NCBI RefSeq assembly: GCF_029023725.1 | Contig: NZ_CP119075.1 | Location: 3,467,501 to 3,531,500, forward strand | Source of the DNA: Synoicihabitans lomoniglobus | Lineage (GTDB): Bacteria > Verrucomicrobiota > Verrucomicrobiia > Opitutales > Opitutaceae | Reading direction: 5' to 3' | Length of the DNA: 64,000 nt | Part shown: one piece after another, positions 8,510-17,198 of the stretch | How positions within the stretch are numbered: position 1 is the first letter of the stretch | Layout: every line of letters starts with the position of its first letter | Position numbers and translations under genes: made by a program | The notes under the pieces: model-generated | Databases searched by the model: none | The model's input: only the letters and a program-made list of their open reading frames with translations | Told to the model about the DNA's origin: nothing

Positions 8510-11137
8510 ATGAGCAAACTCTCCGGCCTTCGCACCCGCCTCCGGCGCGCGTTCCAGCGCGGCGCCATGGACCAACAAATGCTCGATGAAATGAAACACC
8601 ACCTCGACGAAGAAACCGCCCGCCGCATCGCCGTCGGCGAAGACCCCGCCACCGCCCGTCGCCGCGCCGCCGCCGACTTCGGCTCCGTCGACGCCCGCAC
8701 CGAAGAGGTGCGCGACGCCCGCTTCGGTGCCTGGGCCGAACACTTTTGGCAGGACCTGCGTTTCGCCGCCCGCAACTTGCGCAAATCCCCCGGTTTCACC
8801 GCGGTCGCGGTGCTCACCCTGGCGATCGGCATCGGGGCCAACACCGCCATCTTCTCCGTCGTCTCCGGCCTGCTGCTCAATCCCCTGCCCTACGCCGATT
8901 CCGACCGCATCATGGTCATCGACGAGGCCCCGGTTCCCGGCGGCACCGGCGGTTCTTGCGGCGGCACTTTCCTGGAGTGGCAGGAAAACCAGATCCACTT
9001 CGAATCCATGGCGGCCATTCACACGATGACTCACACCATGACCGGCCGCGGCGATCCGCAGATGGTCAACGGTTGGGAGGTCACGCCGCAGTATCTCAGT
9101 CTGTTCGGGTTGCGCACCGCCCTGGGTCGTGACTTCCGCCCCGAGGACGACGTTGCCGGGGCCAACGAACACATCGTGATCCTGAGCCACCGCTTCTGGC
9201 AGGAGACCTTCAACGGTGACCCGGGCGTCGTGGGTGACTTCGTGAACTTCGGCGGCGAGGGCTATCAAATCATTGGCGTGCTGGACCCCGACGCGCTGCT
9301 CGATCCCGACGTCCAGTTCCTGTCGCCCACCGGCATCCTCAACGACGAGCAAAAGCAGACGCGCAACTACCACTACGTCACGACCACCTTTGCCAAGCTC
9401 GCCCCGGGGGCCACTCCCGCCGCCGCCGCCGCCCAACTGACCACCGTCAAACAGGGCTTCAATCACCTCTACCCCGACCGCAAGAAAGACTGGACGGTGA
9501 CCGTCACCTCGATGCAGGAGAGTATGTTCGGCGGCGCCCGCCAACCGCTCAACCTCCTGCTCTGGTCCGTCGGAGTCGTGTTGCTCATCGCCTGCGCCAA
9601 CGTTGCCAATCTGCTCCTCGCCAAGACTTCCGCCCGGTCGGGCGAACTCGCGCTGCGTCTCGCTCTCGGCGCGACCAAGGGCCGCATCATTCGCCAAATG
9701 CTCACGGAGAGCCTGTTGCTGGCCGTGCTGGGAGGTGCCGCCGGCATCGCGGTCGCGGCGGCGACCATCAATCCGTTGGTGGTTTTCGCCGGCGTAAACG
9801 ATCTCCAGCGCATCGAGATCGGACTCGATGGCGGTGTGCTCGCCTTCGCCCTCGGCGCTTCGTTGCTCACCGGTTTCGTCTTCGGTCTACTGCCCGCCTT
9901 GCGCGCGGCCGGCCCCAACGTGGGAGATGCCATCAAAGACGGCGGTCGCAGCGGCAGCGCCGGCAGACGCCGCCACCTGCAATCCATCCTCATCATCGCC
10001 GAAACCGCTCTCACTGTCGTGCTCCTCGTGGTGGCCGGGTTGCTCATGCGCAGCTTTCTCAACGCCGCCAACCAGAACCTGGGTTTCGAAACCGACGGCG
10101 CCCTGACCTTCCGCCTGAACCAAAACGGCGACACCGCGCAGACCGTCGAAAAACGGCTGCAGTTTGCCGACCAGATCCTGGCCGAGCTCCGCACCATTCC
10201 CGGCGTGGAAAGCGCCGCGTTCATCAGCAACATGCCCATGAACGGCAACCGCTTCTACGGAGACTCCATCCAGCGCGCCGATCGCATCGAGCCCGACAAC
10301 AACATCATCGCCGGCTTCGATGCCGTCTCGCCCGGCTATTTCCAAACCATGCGCACCCCCTTGCTGCGAGGCCGCGACCTCACCGCCGCCGACAACCGCA
10401 TCGACGCGCCCAAGGTCTTGATCGTCAACCAGTCCGTCATCGATCGCTTTTTCGACGCCGACGAGAACCCCCTCGGGTATCACATCCAATTCAAGGGCGA
10501 GCCCCACGAAATCGTCGGCGTGGTCGCCGACGCCCGCCGCTTCGCCGTCGACGGTCAGCCCTTTCGCCAGGTTTACCTGCCGCTGGCGCAATTCCCCTGG
10601 AGCACCCACTACGTATTGCGCACGCAACTACAGCCCGCGTCCCTCGCCGCCGCCGTGCGTCAGGCCGTGCAACGGGTGAATCCCAACCAGCCGATTCACC
10701 AACTGCGCACCCTGGAAGACATGGCGGATGAAACGCTCAACTTCCGCACCATGATGCTCACCCTGCTCAGTCTCTTCGCCGGCGCCGCCCTGTTGCTCGC
10801 TTGCGTGGGCATCTACGGCGTCATGGCTTACAGCGTCAATCAACGCACCCGCGAGATGGGCATCCGCCTCGCCCTCGGGGCGGCGGCGCGCGATGTCATC
10901 GCCCTGATTCTGCGGGACGGGTTGAAAGTCATCGCCATCGGACTGGCCATTGGCGCCATCGGGGCCGGCTTTGCCTCCCATCTGCTGGAAAGCCAGCTCT
11001 ACAATGTCGACCCCCTCGATCCCGCCACCTTCGTGATGGTGTCCCTCATCCTCGTCGCGGTCGGTGCCACCGCCTGCTTCCTCCCCGCCGTCCGCGCGTC
11101 CAAGACCGATCCCATGCAATCCCTGCGCGCCGAATGA
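8510..11137 (+). CDS. ADOP-type ABC transporter permease
   Basis: Complete 875-residue permease. ATG at 8510 is chosen because it matches the conserved MSKLSGLRTRLRR start of its paralogues; the frame stays open upstream, but that stretch overlaps the end of the preceding gene. Layout: prefix domain (1-75), helix (about 94-112, TAVAVLTLAIGIGANTAIFS), periplasmic core, FtsX block (LLIACANVANLLLAKTSARSGELALRLALGATKG), second core, final FtsX block (REMGIRLALGAAARDVIALIL) and the terminal DPMQSLRAE. It is the last of the first permease run; a short gap and an opposite-strand gene follow. No ATPase partner is visible. Confidence 0.93.
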   Translation: MSKLSGLRTRLRRAFQRGAMDQQMLDEMKHHLDEETARRIAVGEDPATARRRAAADFGSVDARTEEVRDARFGAWAEHFWQDLRFAARNLRKSPGFTAVAVLTLAIGIGANTAIFSVVSGLLLNPLPYADSDRIMVIDEAPVPGGTGGSCGGTFLEWQENQIHFESMAAIHTMTHTMTGRGDPQMVNGWEVTPQYLSLFGLRTALGRDFRPEDDVAGANEHIVILSHRFWQETFNGDPGVVGDFVNFGGEGYQIIGVLDPDALLDPDVQFLSPTGILNDEQKQTRNYHYVTTTFAKLAPGATPAAAAAQLTTVKQGFNHLYPDRKKDWTVTVTSMQESMFGGARQPLNLLLWSVGVVLLIACANVANLLLAKTSARSGELALRLALGATKGRIIRQMLTESLLLAVLGGAAGIAVAAATINPLVVFAGVNDLQRIEIGLDGGVLAFALGASLLTGFVFGLLPALRAAGPNVGDAIKDGGRSGSAGRRRHLQSILIIAETALTVVLLVVAGLLMRSFLNAANQNLGFETDGALTFRLNQNGDTAQTVEKRLQFADQILAELRTIPGVESAAFISNMPMNGNRFYGDSIQRADRIEPDNNIIAGFDAVSPGYFQTMRTPLLRGRDLTAADNRIDAPKVLIVNQSVIDRFFDADENPLGYHIQFKGEPHEIVGVVADARRFAVDGQPFRQVYLPLAQFPWSTHYVLRTQLQPASLAAAVRQAVQRVNPNQPIHQLRTLEDMADETLNFRTMMLTLLSLFAGAALLLACVGIYGVMAYSVNQRTREMGIRLALGAAARDVIALILRDGLKVIAIGLAIGAIGAGFASHLLESQLYNVDPLDPATFVMVSLILVAVGATACFLPAVRASKTDPMQSLRAE

Positions 11138-11255
11138 CCGGCGGCAAGCCACAGCGTTCTGGTCGCCCAACCGCGTCCCATCGCGACACCCGCCCCGACA
11201 GGGCATTCAGCCCCCGGCGAGCGGCGCACCTCCATCCACGAGCGCGACTGCGCGC

Positions 11256-11435
11256 TCAAGCGATGGACTTGGTGCCGTCGCTTTTGAACACGACATACAA
11301 GGCGTGAATCGCCCCCGGTAGCCAGAACAGCAGCGTCAGCAAAAGATTGAGCAAAAACTCCGTGCCGAAGCCGCGGCGAATCGCAACGGCGGCGGGTGGA
11401 AGCACGAGACTGATGATGATGAAGATGATGAACAT
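11256..11435 (-). CDS. YqaE/Pmp3 family membrane proteolipid
   Basis: Small hydrophobic protein of 59 residues from ATG at 11435, or 66 from GTG at 11456. It has two membrane helices separated by the family signature: LVLPPAAVAIRRGFG, then LLNLLLTLLFWLPGAIHALYVV. This matches the UPF0057/Pmp3 proteolipid family, linked in yeast and plants to membrane potential and salt or cold stress; the bacterial role is not settled. ATG at 11435 is preferred because relatives begin just before the first helix. It is transcribed divergently from the DUF3667 gene at 11577. Confidence 0.85.
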   Translation of the reverse strand: MFIIFIIISLVLPPAAVAIRRGFGTEFLLNLLLTLLFWLPGAIHALYVVFKSDGTKSIA

Positions 11436-11576
11436 GAGGGCACAGACCCCCGTCACCCAAATCGGTGCGTAGATTTTTTCGCGGCGACGCCCACACCATC
11501 AACAACTCCCGCGGTAAGGCGGTCCATGCTTGCTTGACGCTTGGCGTGATGCGAGCGGGTCCCCACTTTCAACCTC

Positions 11577-12350
11577 ATGCCCCGCGATGATGCTCCGATT
11601 CCGACCGACCCCACCGCCACGGACTCCGCTCACGACCTGCCCCCGCCACCACCGGAGGAAGTTGAACTGACCGTGCCGCATCGCTTGCGCCGGTTGGGGT
11701 TTGGTTTGGTGGTCGATGCCACCTTGGGAGCGGCGAGTTTCGAGAAAGGATTTCTCTACACTGTGAAGCAGTTCGTGCAGCGACCCCGCGCGGGCTTTCA
11801 GGGTTATCTGGGCGCGGATCGGTTGAAGTTCAGCAACCCCTTGCGCCTGTTGGTTTTTGTCACGGCCGTGGCGACGTTCTTCAATTTTCAGTTTGGGTCG
11901 ATGGATTCCGAATTTGCGAAAGCCGCGCAGGGTGACAATGGAACCGTGAGTCCGGAAATGCGAGAAAACCTGCTCCTGATGAACGTTTTATTGAAGCGGT
12001 ATTTCAACGTGATGATGTTGGCGGGAGTGCCGCTGCTGGGATTGGCGAGCCGGGTTCTGTATTGGAAACGGGCCTACAACTTCGTGGAGCATATGGCGCT
12101 CAACGCGTTTTTAATGTCGATCTCGACGATGGCATATTTGCTCACCGTAGTGTTGGGAGTGTGGGTCGGCAAAATGGGCCTGATTTACGGGGTGATTTCC
12201 CTGGCCTATCAAACATGGGTGTATCGCCGCGTGATGGGCCCCGGTTGGCTGCGGGCCATCAGCTGCACCATCGTAGGCACCGTTCTCTATTACATCGTTT
12301 TCGCGGCGGTGCTGATCGTCTTTTTCGCAGTCCGCGACGGAGTGTCTTAA
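11577..12350 (+). CDS. DUF3667 family membrane protein
   Basis: 257 residues. A proline/acid-rich N-terminus (PPPPPEEVELTVPHR, about 21-35) is followed by the DUF3667 signature: EKGFLYTVKQFVQRPRAGFQGYL then RLKFSNPLRLLVFVTAVATFF (about 61-105). Four to five hydrophobic segments follow (about 95-110, 140-160, 170-205, 220-255). The family is predicted integral membrane and has no assigned function. The gene is monocistronic, divergent from the YqaE-like gene, with a roughly 300-bp empty gap downstream. Confidence 0.75.
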   Translation: MPRDDAPIPTDPTATDSAHDLPPPPPEEVELTVPHRLRRLGFGLVVDATLGAASFEKGFLYTVKQFVQRPRAGFQGYLGADRLKFSNPLRLLVFVTAVATFFNFQFGSMDSEFAKAAQGDNGTVSPEMRENLLLMNVLLKRYFNVMMLAGVPLLGLASRVLYWKRAYNFVEHMALNAFLMSISTMAYLLTVVLGVWVGKMGLIYGVISLAYQTWVYRRVMGPGWLRAISCTIVGTVLYYIVFAAVLIVFFAVRDGVS

Positions 12351-12656
12351 CGCGACGGGCAACCTCCGCATAAACCGCGGAACAGACGACCACAACAATG
12401 GCGACCTGTTTTCGCTCCCCGGTGCTCGAATCAGCCGTCGGCTCCTGCGTTGTTCTCCGACTCCAATCGACCATCGAGCGATTTTCATCATCTGGACAAG
12501 GCTCGCGCCCTCCCGGAGGCCGCGGTCATAAATATGCTCTCTCGGTGTCCCATTACCCCCTCATTTCGCGCATGAGCCGGTGTCGTCAATTCAACCGTGT
12601 TTCGGTTCCACTGCTTCAACCCCGTCCCCGCTAGCTACTTGAAAAAACCGTCGTTT
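12351..12656. other. Intergenic gap without recognised gene
   Basis: About 306 bp between the DUF3667 gene and the cytochrome gene. Short open frames exist but none has a recognisable protein or a ribosome binding site. It probably carries the promoter of the cytochrome/MNIO operon. A purine-rich stretch with GAAAAAACCG lies just before the cytochrome start; I cannot define -35/-10 boxes with confidence. Confidence 0.4.
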
Positions 12657-14165
12657 ATGTCTCGTGGCGCCATTGGCCTGTCCACGGTCCTTGGTCTCGT
12701 GTTCGCCACCAACCTCATCTTCGCGGCTGCGACCGATTCGAAGAGCGCCGCCACCCCGCAGGTTCCCGAGTATCCGAAAGACTGTGACACCATCGCCCCG
12801 CCCGTCGGCTTCACGTTTCCGAACGTGAGCTCCGCGCTCCCGTTTGATTTGGGCTCCCTGCGCGCGACCGTCGAAACGACAGCGCCCGCTCCGGCAAAAA
12901 TGTCGTCCACTGCCGGTCACGCCGCCGACCACGATTGCGGCGTTTTCGAAACTCAAAAACAGTTCGACCTGTTTTCCTGGGCCACCTTCATCGGGCTCAA
13001 CTGGCCGGCCGATTCCTCCGGCAATCCGATCTCCGGCGATATCGGAACTCAACCCACCTCGCCAAGGGTGTGGGAATACTACCTCTCGCCTTCGCAAATT
13101 TTTAAGGCGAACGGCGTCGCTCCGGATCCCTGGGGAACGCCGGAGAACGAGGCGCGCACCCTGAGCGCGATCAGCAAGCACACCGAGATCCTCGACGAGG
13201 TGGACGAAGCGTTCTTCAACCTCGAAACCCCGCTCCCGCCCATCACTGATCTCAACAACGAATATGTGCGTTACGAGATTCGGATCAACAAAGCGGAATA
13301 CGACTACATCGTGACCAACACGCTGTATAATACCGAGGGCCAGCAGACCTTCATCAACAACGGAAACACCGTCAGTTTCCCCAGCGGAAAACTCCCCGTC
13401 GGCCCGACGCCCGGCCAGCGCGGCGCCATGGAACTAAAGGTCGCCTGGAAACAAATGGGGGCCGGCGACGATCCCTCAAAATTCTACACCATCACCCCGA
13501 TCGTTGAAGAGCCGTTCAACAAACCCCACACGATTACCGGCAAAACCTACGGCCTCGTTGGCATGCATATCATGGTGCGCACCGAGAGTGCTCCCGAATG
13601 GGTCTGGGCGACGTTCGAACACGTCGACAACGCGCCCATCATGGATCTACGCACCTCGGTTCCGGACAAATTCAAGGCCAAGGGCTCTTACAGCTTCTGG
13701 AACAAAGCAGGCACCCACTCCTTCGGCGGTTTCGATCCCGCTGCATTTTCGACCCTCGATGCGATGAAATCGGCCCCAAATTACTATCAACCGAAGAACG
13801 AACGCCAATTGTCTCAGATCACCAAAGTGATCACCGACAACAACGCCGTGTCCGACTCGAAATGGACCAAGAATCTCAACGCCACCATGCAGGGCAAACT
13901 CGCCGGCACGGTCTGGGCCAACTACCGCCTCATCTCCACCCAATGGCCCGTGAATCCCGGCACCAAACCCGCCGGGAATCCCGCCCCCGTAAGTCTCGGT
14001 AATCCCGTGCTCGAAACTTACATGCAGGTGAACGGTAGCTGCATGAACTGTCACGCCGGTGCCACCTACGGTAACGCGCAGACCGCCGCCAATAACGCCA
14101 ACTTCAGCTTCATGCTGCAGCGCGCGAAGAGCGCGAAGAGCAAGACAACCTCCCCTCACAACTAA
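12657..14165 (+). CDS. Exported c-type cytochrome family protein, first gene of MNIO operon
   Basis: 502 residues from ATG at 12657, which starts a clear signal peptide (MSRGAIGLSTVLGLVFATNLIFAA). A single heme c attachment motif C-M-N-C-H is at residues 462-466, close to the C-terminus, within GSCMNCHAGATY. The ~420 residues before it are globular without a domain I can name; WVWATFEHVDNAP and VWANYRLISTQWP are the most family-like stretches. The protein should be periplasmic and hold one covalent heme, suggesting electron transfer. It lies only 15 bp upstream of the Tat-exported cysteine-rich gene and on the same strand as the MNIO and DUF2063 genes, so it is likely a functional part of that operon. 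An upstream in-frame ATG at 12597 would spoil the signal peptide. Confidence 0.72.
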   Translation: MSRGAIGLSTVLGLVFATNLIFAAATDSKSAATPQVPEYPKDCDTIAPPVGFTFPNVSSALPFDLGSLRATVETTAPAPAKMSSTAGHAADHDCGVFETQKQFDLFSWATFIGLNWPADSSGNPISGDIGTQPTSPRVWEYYLSPSQIFKANGVAPDPWGTPENEARTLSAISKHTEILDEVDEAFFNLETPLPPITDLNNEYVRYEIRINKAEYDYIVTNTLYNTEGQQTFINNGNTVSFPSGKLPVGPTPGQRGAMELKVAWKQMGAGDDPSKFYTITPIVEEPFNKPHTITGKTYGLVGMHIMVRTESAPEWVWATFEHVDNAPIMDLRTSVPDKFKAKGSYSFWNKAGTHSFGGFDPAAFSTLDAMKSAPNYYQPKNERQLSQITKVITDNNAVSDSKWTKNLNATMQGKLAGTVWANYRLISTQWPVNPGTKPAGNPAPVSLGNPVLETYMQVNGSCMNCHAGATYGNAQTAANNANFSFMLQRAKSAKSKTTSPHN

Positions 14166-14180
14166 CTCCCACCTCACGCC

Positions 14181-14894
14181 ATGTCTCAACCCACCCCCTC
14201 CCCGGACGGCGAGTCGCGCCGCAAATTCATCGGATCCCTTGGGGCCGCCGCCCTGGCCGGGGCCGCGCTCCCAGTTCGCGGCGCCGGCGCCAGCGCCGAA
14301 CAGACCGTCGATGCTCCTGCCCATGACGACCAGCACATCTGCATGGGTCTCAACACCAAGACGACCGTCGTCGCCGGTATCAGCTACGCGCCCGGTGAAT
14401 GTCCCGCCACTAATGTCGATTCCCACGGTTGCGCCGGCGGCAACAGCTGCGCCAATCTGGGCGGCTGCGGCACCGGCGACTACGGCCGCCAATACTGGAT
14501 CACCGATAACGCCTGCGGCACAACCAGCCCACACTGGAACGGCACCGGCGGCTGCGGCGCACCGATTGGCCACGGCAATTCCGGCTTCGTTTCCACTCAG
14601 CTCAACAGCGCCGCTCCCGACGAGATTCCGGGCAAACCGGGCCAGTATTACAGCAACGCCTTCATCGGCAAACCCGTCTGGAACATTGCCCGCTCCCGTT
14701 TTGAAAAGAAGATGGTGATCGCGGGCAAATCCTTCGGTAAACCCGCCAGTCTGCCGAGTGCCCTGATCGCCAACGCCTGGAGCGGCAGCGGTCACTACGA
14801 TCCCAACGGTCTGCCCGAACCTTACCCTACACCCATGCCGCCCAAGCTGCCCAAACCGCCGAAGGTTCCGAAGGCCCCCAAACCGACTTCGTAA
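14181..14894 (+). CDS. Tat-exported seven-cysteine protein, candidate MNIO-modified RiPP precursor
   Basis: 237 residues. The N-terminus is a twin-arginine signal (ESRRKFIGSLGAAALAGAAL, residues 11-30). Seven cysteines follow at 54, 74, 84, 90, 96, 112 and 125, the densest part reading HGCAGGNSCANLGGC (82-96). There is then a W/F/K-containing segment (WNIARSRFEKKMVIAGKSFG, 167-186) and a proline/lysine-rich tail (PPKLPKPPKVPKAPKP). The next gene, 30 bp downstream, is an MNIO oxidase; such enzymes modify cysteines in exported precursor peptides (methanobactin, bufferins). Position, cysteine spacing and export signal make this the likely substrate, but the modification itself is inference. It is far longer than methanobactin precursors. 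It could instead be an unmodified metal-binding protein. Confidence 0.7.
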   Translation: MSQPTPSPDGESRRKFIGSLGAAALAGAALPVRGAGASAEQTVDAPAHDDQHICMGLNTKTTVVAGISYAPGECPATNVDSHGCAGGNSCANLGGCGTGDYGRQYWITDNACGTTSPHWNGTGGCGAPIGHGNSGFVSTQLNSAAPDEIPGKPGQYYSNAFIGKPVWNIARSRFEKKMVIAGKSFGKPASLPSALIANAWSGSGHYDPNGLPEPYPTPMPPKLPKPPKVPKAPKPTS

Positions 14895-14924
14895 CGGGCC
14901 CGCGACACCCGACTCCACCTCACC

Positions 14925-15851
14925 ATGGCCAATCGATTTGATCTCCCCAACCTCGGTCTGGGCATCGGACTGCGCAGTCCGCACTTCCCCTACATTCTGG
15001 AGCATTGGCCCCAGGTCGATTGGTTCGAGGTCATCTCCGAAAACTACATGGACAGTCGCGGCAAACCCCGCGCGGTCCTCGACCAAATCGCCGAGCGCTA
15101 CCCCTTGGTGATGCACGGGGTATCGCTTTCGATCGGCAGCTCCGACCCGCTCGACTTCGACTACTTGGCCAAACTCAAAGCTCTCGCGGCCGAGGTTTCC
15201 CCGGTTTGGGTGTCGGATCACTTGTGCTGGACCGGTATCGCCGGACTCAACACCCACGATCTTCTACCCATGCCCCTCACCGAGGACGCACTCGCGCACA
15301 CCGTCGAGCGTATCCGCATCGTGCAGGACTACCTCGAACGCCCCCTCGTGCTCGAAAACCCCAGCACCTATCTGGAGTTCGAGGCCTCCACCATGCCCGA
15401 CGCGGAATTCCTCGGTCGCATGGCCGCCGAGGCCGACTGCGGCATACTTCTTGATGTGAATAATATTTACGTCTGTGCCCGCAACCACGGCTGGGACCCC
15501 GACGCCTACATCCGCACCATCCCGGCCGATCGCATCATCCAATTTCACCTCGCCGGACACGAGGACTGCGGCACCCACATCATCGATACCCACAATACCA
15601 ACGTCATCGACGAGGTGTGGGAACTCTACCGCTCCGCGCACCTTCACACCGGTGGCGACGGCGCCGCCACCCTGCTCGAATGGGATGCCGACATCCCGCC
15701 CTTCCCGGTCCTCATGGCCGAAGTGGCTCAGGCCAAGGACTTCATGACCGTTGCCCGCACTCAACCACGAGCATCCTCCCCCGCGGCCGCCGCGCCCAAA
15801 GCCGACGGGCGATCATTCCCGCATCCGTTGCACATCATGCCCACGGAATGA
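14925..15851 (+). CDS. MNIO (DUF692) multinuclear non-heme iron oxidative enzyme
   Basis: 308-residue TIM-barrel enzyme of the DUF692/MNIO family, which includes MbnB, TglH and bufferin synthases. Conserved stretches in order: [15 protein letters not shown] (11-25), [10 protein letters not shown] (33-42), [10 protein letters not shown] (63-72), VSDHLCW (96-102), VLENPSTY (142-149), [10 protein letters not shown] (174-183), QFHLAGHE (206-213), DTHN (221-224) and LEWD (251-254). By analogy with MbnB, the likely iron ligands are H64, H99, E144, D177/N180, H208, D221, H223 and E252. Expected role: O2-dependent oxidation of cysteines in the precursor encoded just upstream. The C-terminal ~25 residues are an Ala/Pro-rich extension. 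The stop overlaps the next start (ATGA), so translation is coupled to the DUF2063 partner. Confidence 0.92.
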   Translation: MANRFDLPNLGLGIGLRSPHFPYILEHWPQVDWFEVISENYMDSRGKPRAVLDQIAERYPLVMHGVSLSIGSSDPLDFDYLAKLKALAAEVSPVWVSDHLCWTGIAGLNTHDLLPMPLTEDALAHTVERIRIVQDYLERPLVLENPSTYLEFEASTMPDAEFLGRMAAEADCGILLDVNNIYVCARNHGWDPDAYIRTIPADRIIQFHLAGHEDCGTHIIDTHNTNVIDEVWELYRSAHLHTGGDGAATLLEWDADIPPFPVLMAEVAQAKDFMTVARTQPRASSPAAAAPKADGRSFPHPLHIMPTE

Positions 15852-16501
15852 TCCCCTTCGAAAGTCTGCAACGCTGGCTCCTCGCGGCCATCCAACAGCC
15901 TCAGAGCAAGGACGTTCGCGAAATCGAATCCGTGGTCGCCAACGCCAACGGACGACTGCCACCCGCCGCCCGCATCGGCATCTACGCCGCCTCCTTCCAC
16001 GGCCGCCTCATCCAGTGCTTGGAATCTGAATACCCCGTGCTGCGCCACGCCCTCGAGGAAGATCTCTTCCATCAATTTGCGACCGGCTACCTGCAGACCT
16101 TCCCGCCCACCACCTACACCCTTACGCGCCTCGGTGAGAACTTCCCCCGCCACCTCCGCGAAACCCGACCGGACAACGAAGCGGAGCTCTGGCCCGAGTT
16201 CATCATCAACCTCGCCACCCTCGAACGCACCTTCTTCGAAGTTTACCACGCCGAAGGCCACGAGAAGACCACCCCGAAACCCGCCACCGACCCGGTCGCC
16301 ATCGCCGCCGAACCCTGGACCCGCACGCTCCACCTCGCCTTCCCGGTTCACGACTATTTTCCCGCCGCGCGCCTCCACCTCAAGGAGCCCGAAATTCACG
16401 CCGCGCCCGACATCCCCGCCCCCCGCTCCACCACCGTTCTGATCTACCGCCGCAACTTCCAAGTCCGGCTTCGAGAGATCGCCGACAACGCCGGGCAATA
16501 G
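15848..16501 (+). CDS. DUF2063 partner protein of the MNIO enzyme (short C-terminus)
   Basis: 217 residues, starting within the stop of the MNIO gene (ATGA overlap). The N-terminal half is a typical DUF2063 domain: [12 protein letters not shown] (8-19), [33 protein letters not shown] (42-74), [27 protein letters not shown]. The second half has [18 protein letters not shown] and stops 7 residues later. In known systems (MbnC, TglI, BufC) the partner binds the precursor leader and forms a complex with the MNIO. Relatives I recall continue beyond the YRR-x-F-x-VR motif for roughly 30 more residues, so the end may be truncated; no continuation is evident in the other two frames. Confidence 0.85.
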   Translation: MIPFESLQRWLLAAIQQPQSKDVREIESVVANANGRLPPAARIGIYAASFHGRLIQCLESEYPVLRHALEEDLFHQFATGYLQTFPPTTYTLTRLGENFPRHLRETRPDNEAELWPEFIINLATLERTFFEVYHAEGHEKTTPKPATDPVAIAAEPWTRTLHLAFPVHDYFPAARLHLKEPEIHAAPDIPAPRSTTVLIYRRNFQVRLREIADNAGQ

Positions 16502-16676
16502 CGCGATGCAGTGCGGGCTCCTGAAACGGTAAGCGGGGACTCCGGGGCATATGATCAAGCCGCAGCAAACCGGACCATTCCGGGCGTTTCATTTCAAATG
16601 CGTAGGAGCTCTCAGGCCCGCAGAGATTGAACAAATACCTCCCCGAGGTAGTCGAACCGGAAGGAACTCCCCCCGC

Positions 16677-17090
16677 ATGATCCGGCACGCCTCATCCCCC
16701 ACCGTGATCGCGACAATGGTCGCGGCCCTCGCGGCATCCGCGCCGCCAGTGGGCGCAGACACGATGCGGGAGAAGATCACCGGCAACCTCCAAGCAGCCT
16801 TTCAATTCGATCCCGCCGCCCGGGAAACCCTGCCCGACAATGATGACATTATCCTGATGGAGCCGGTCGTCGTGCAGGAACAATCGCTTTCGCGGGGACT
16901 GGAAAACGCGGTGGACCAGGAACGGAGCAAGCTCACGCCGACCTTCAATATCCAGGAAGGCGGCGAGTTCATCAAAGACGCTTTCGGCCGCATCACGGTG
17001 CAGGCCAAACCACATCAGGACCCCATCCCCACCGGCATCGGTAAGGATATCCCCATCGCCCGCTGGTCGCTGTTGCAGATCAAGTGGTAG
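16677..17090 (+). CDS. Small secreted hypothetical protein
   Basis: 137 residues from ATG at 16677, preceded by an AAGGA ribosome binding site about 11 bp upstream. The signal peptide is MIRHASSPTVIATMVAALAASAPPVGA. The mature part is acidic, includes DDIILMEPVVVQEQSLSRGLENAVDQER (about 59-86), then GGEFIKDAFGRITVQ, and ends RWSLLQIKW. No family recognised. The 'MEPVVVQ' phrase resembles the plug-proximal segment of some Verrucomicrobiota outer-membrane proteins, but that is only an impression. It follows the MNIO operon by 175 bp and may be independent. Confidence 0.6.
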   Translation: MIRHASSPTVIATMVAALAASAPPVGADTMREKITGNLQAAFQFDPAARETLPDNDDIILMEPVVVQEQSLSRGLENAVDQERSKLTPTFNIQEGGEFIKDAFGRITVQAKPHQDPIPTGIGKDIPIARWSLLQIKW

Positions 17091-17104
17091 TGACGGTGTT
17101 AAAA

Positions 17105-17137
17105 TGCCGAGCCCCGCATCGGCAACGCGCCGTTTTT
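17105..17137 (+). terminator. Possible intrinsic terminator
   Basis: An inverted repeat TGCCGA/TCGGCA (17105-17110 and 17119-17124) is followed by a GC stretch and five T's at 17133. The gap between stem and T-run is longer than usual, so this is weak. It lies between the small secreted gene and the PadR gene. Confidence 0.3.
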
Positions 17138-17141
17138 CCTA

Positions 17142-17191
17142 TTGACGTTCTAAAGGAAGGCGCACTTTCTTTCATTCAGATCCTCTAAAGG
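17142..17191 (+). promoter_or_regulatory. PadR promoter/operator region with direct repeat
   Basis: TTGACG at 17142 could be a -35 box. The octamer TCTAAAGG occurs twice, at 17149 and 17184, a spacing of 35 bp; the second copy overlaps the likely ribosome binding site (AAAGG) of the PadR gene. PadR proteins commonly repress themselves, so the repeats are candidate operator half-sites. No convincing -10 box was identified. Confidence 0.35.
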
Positions 17192-17198
17192 TAAAAGC

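Noticed and set aside
8345-9697. 450-codon open frame on the minus strand
   Set aside because: Shadow of the permease gene at 8510; Gly/Val/Glu-rich sequence, no domain, no ribosome binding site.
13647-15257. 536-codon open frame on the minus strand across the MNIO operon
   Set aside because: It covers three well-supported plus-strand genes and is composed of Gly/Val/Ala-rich shadow sequence.
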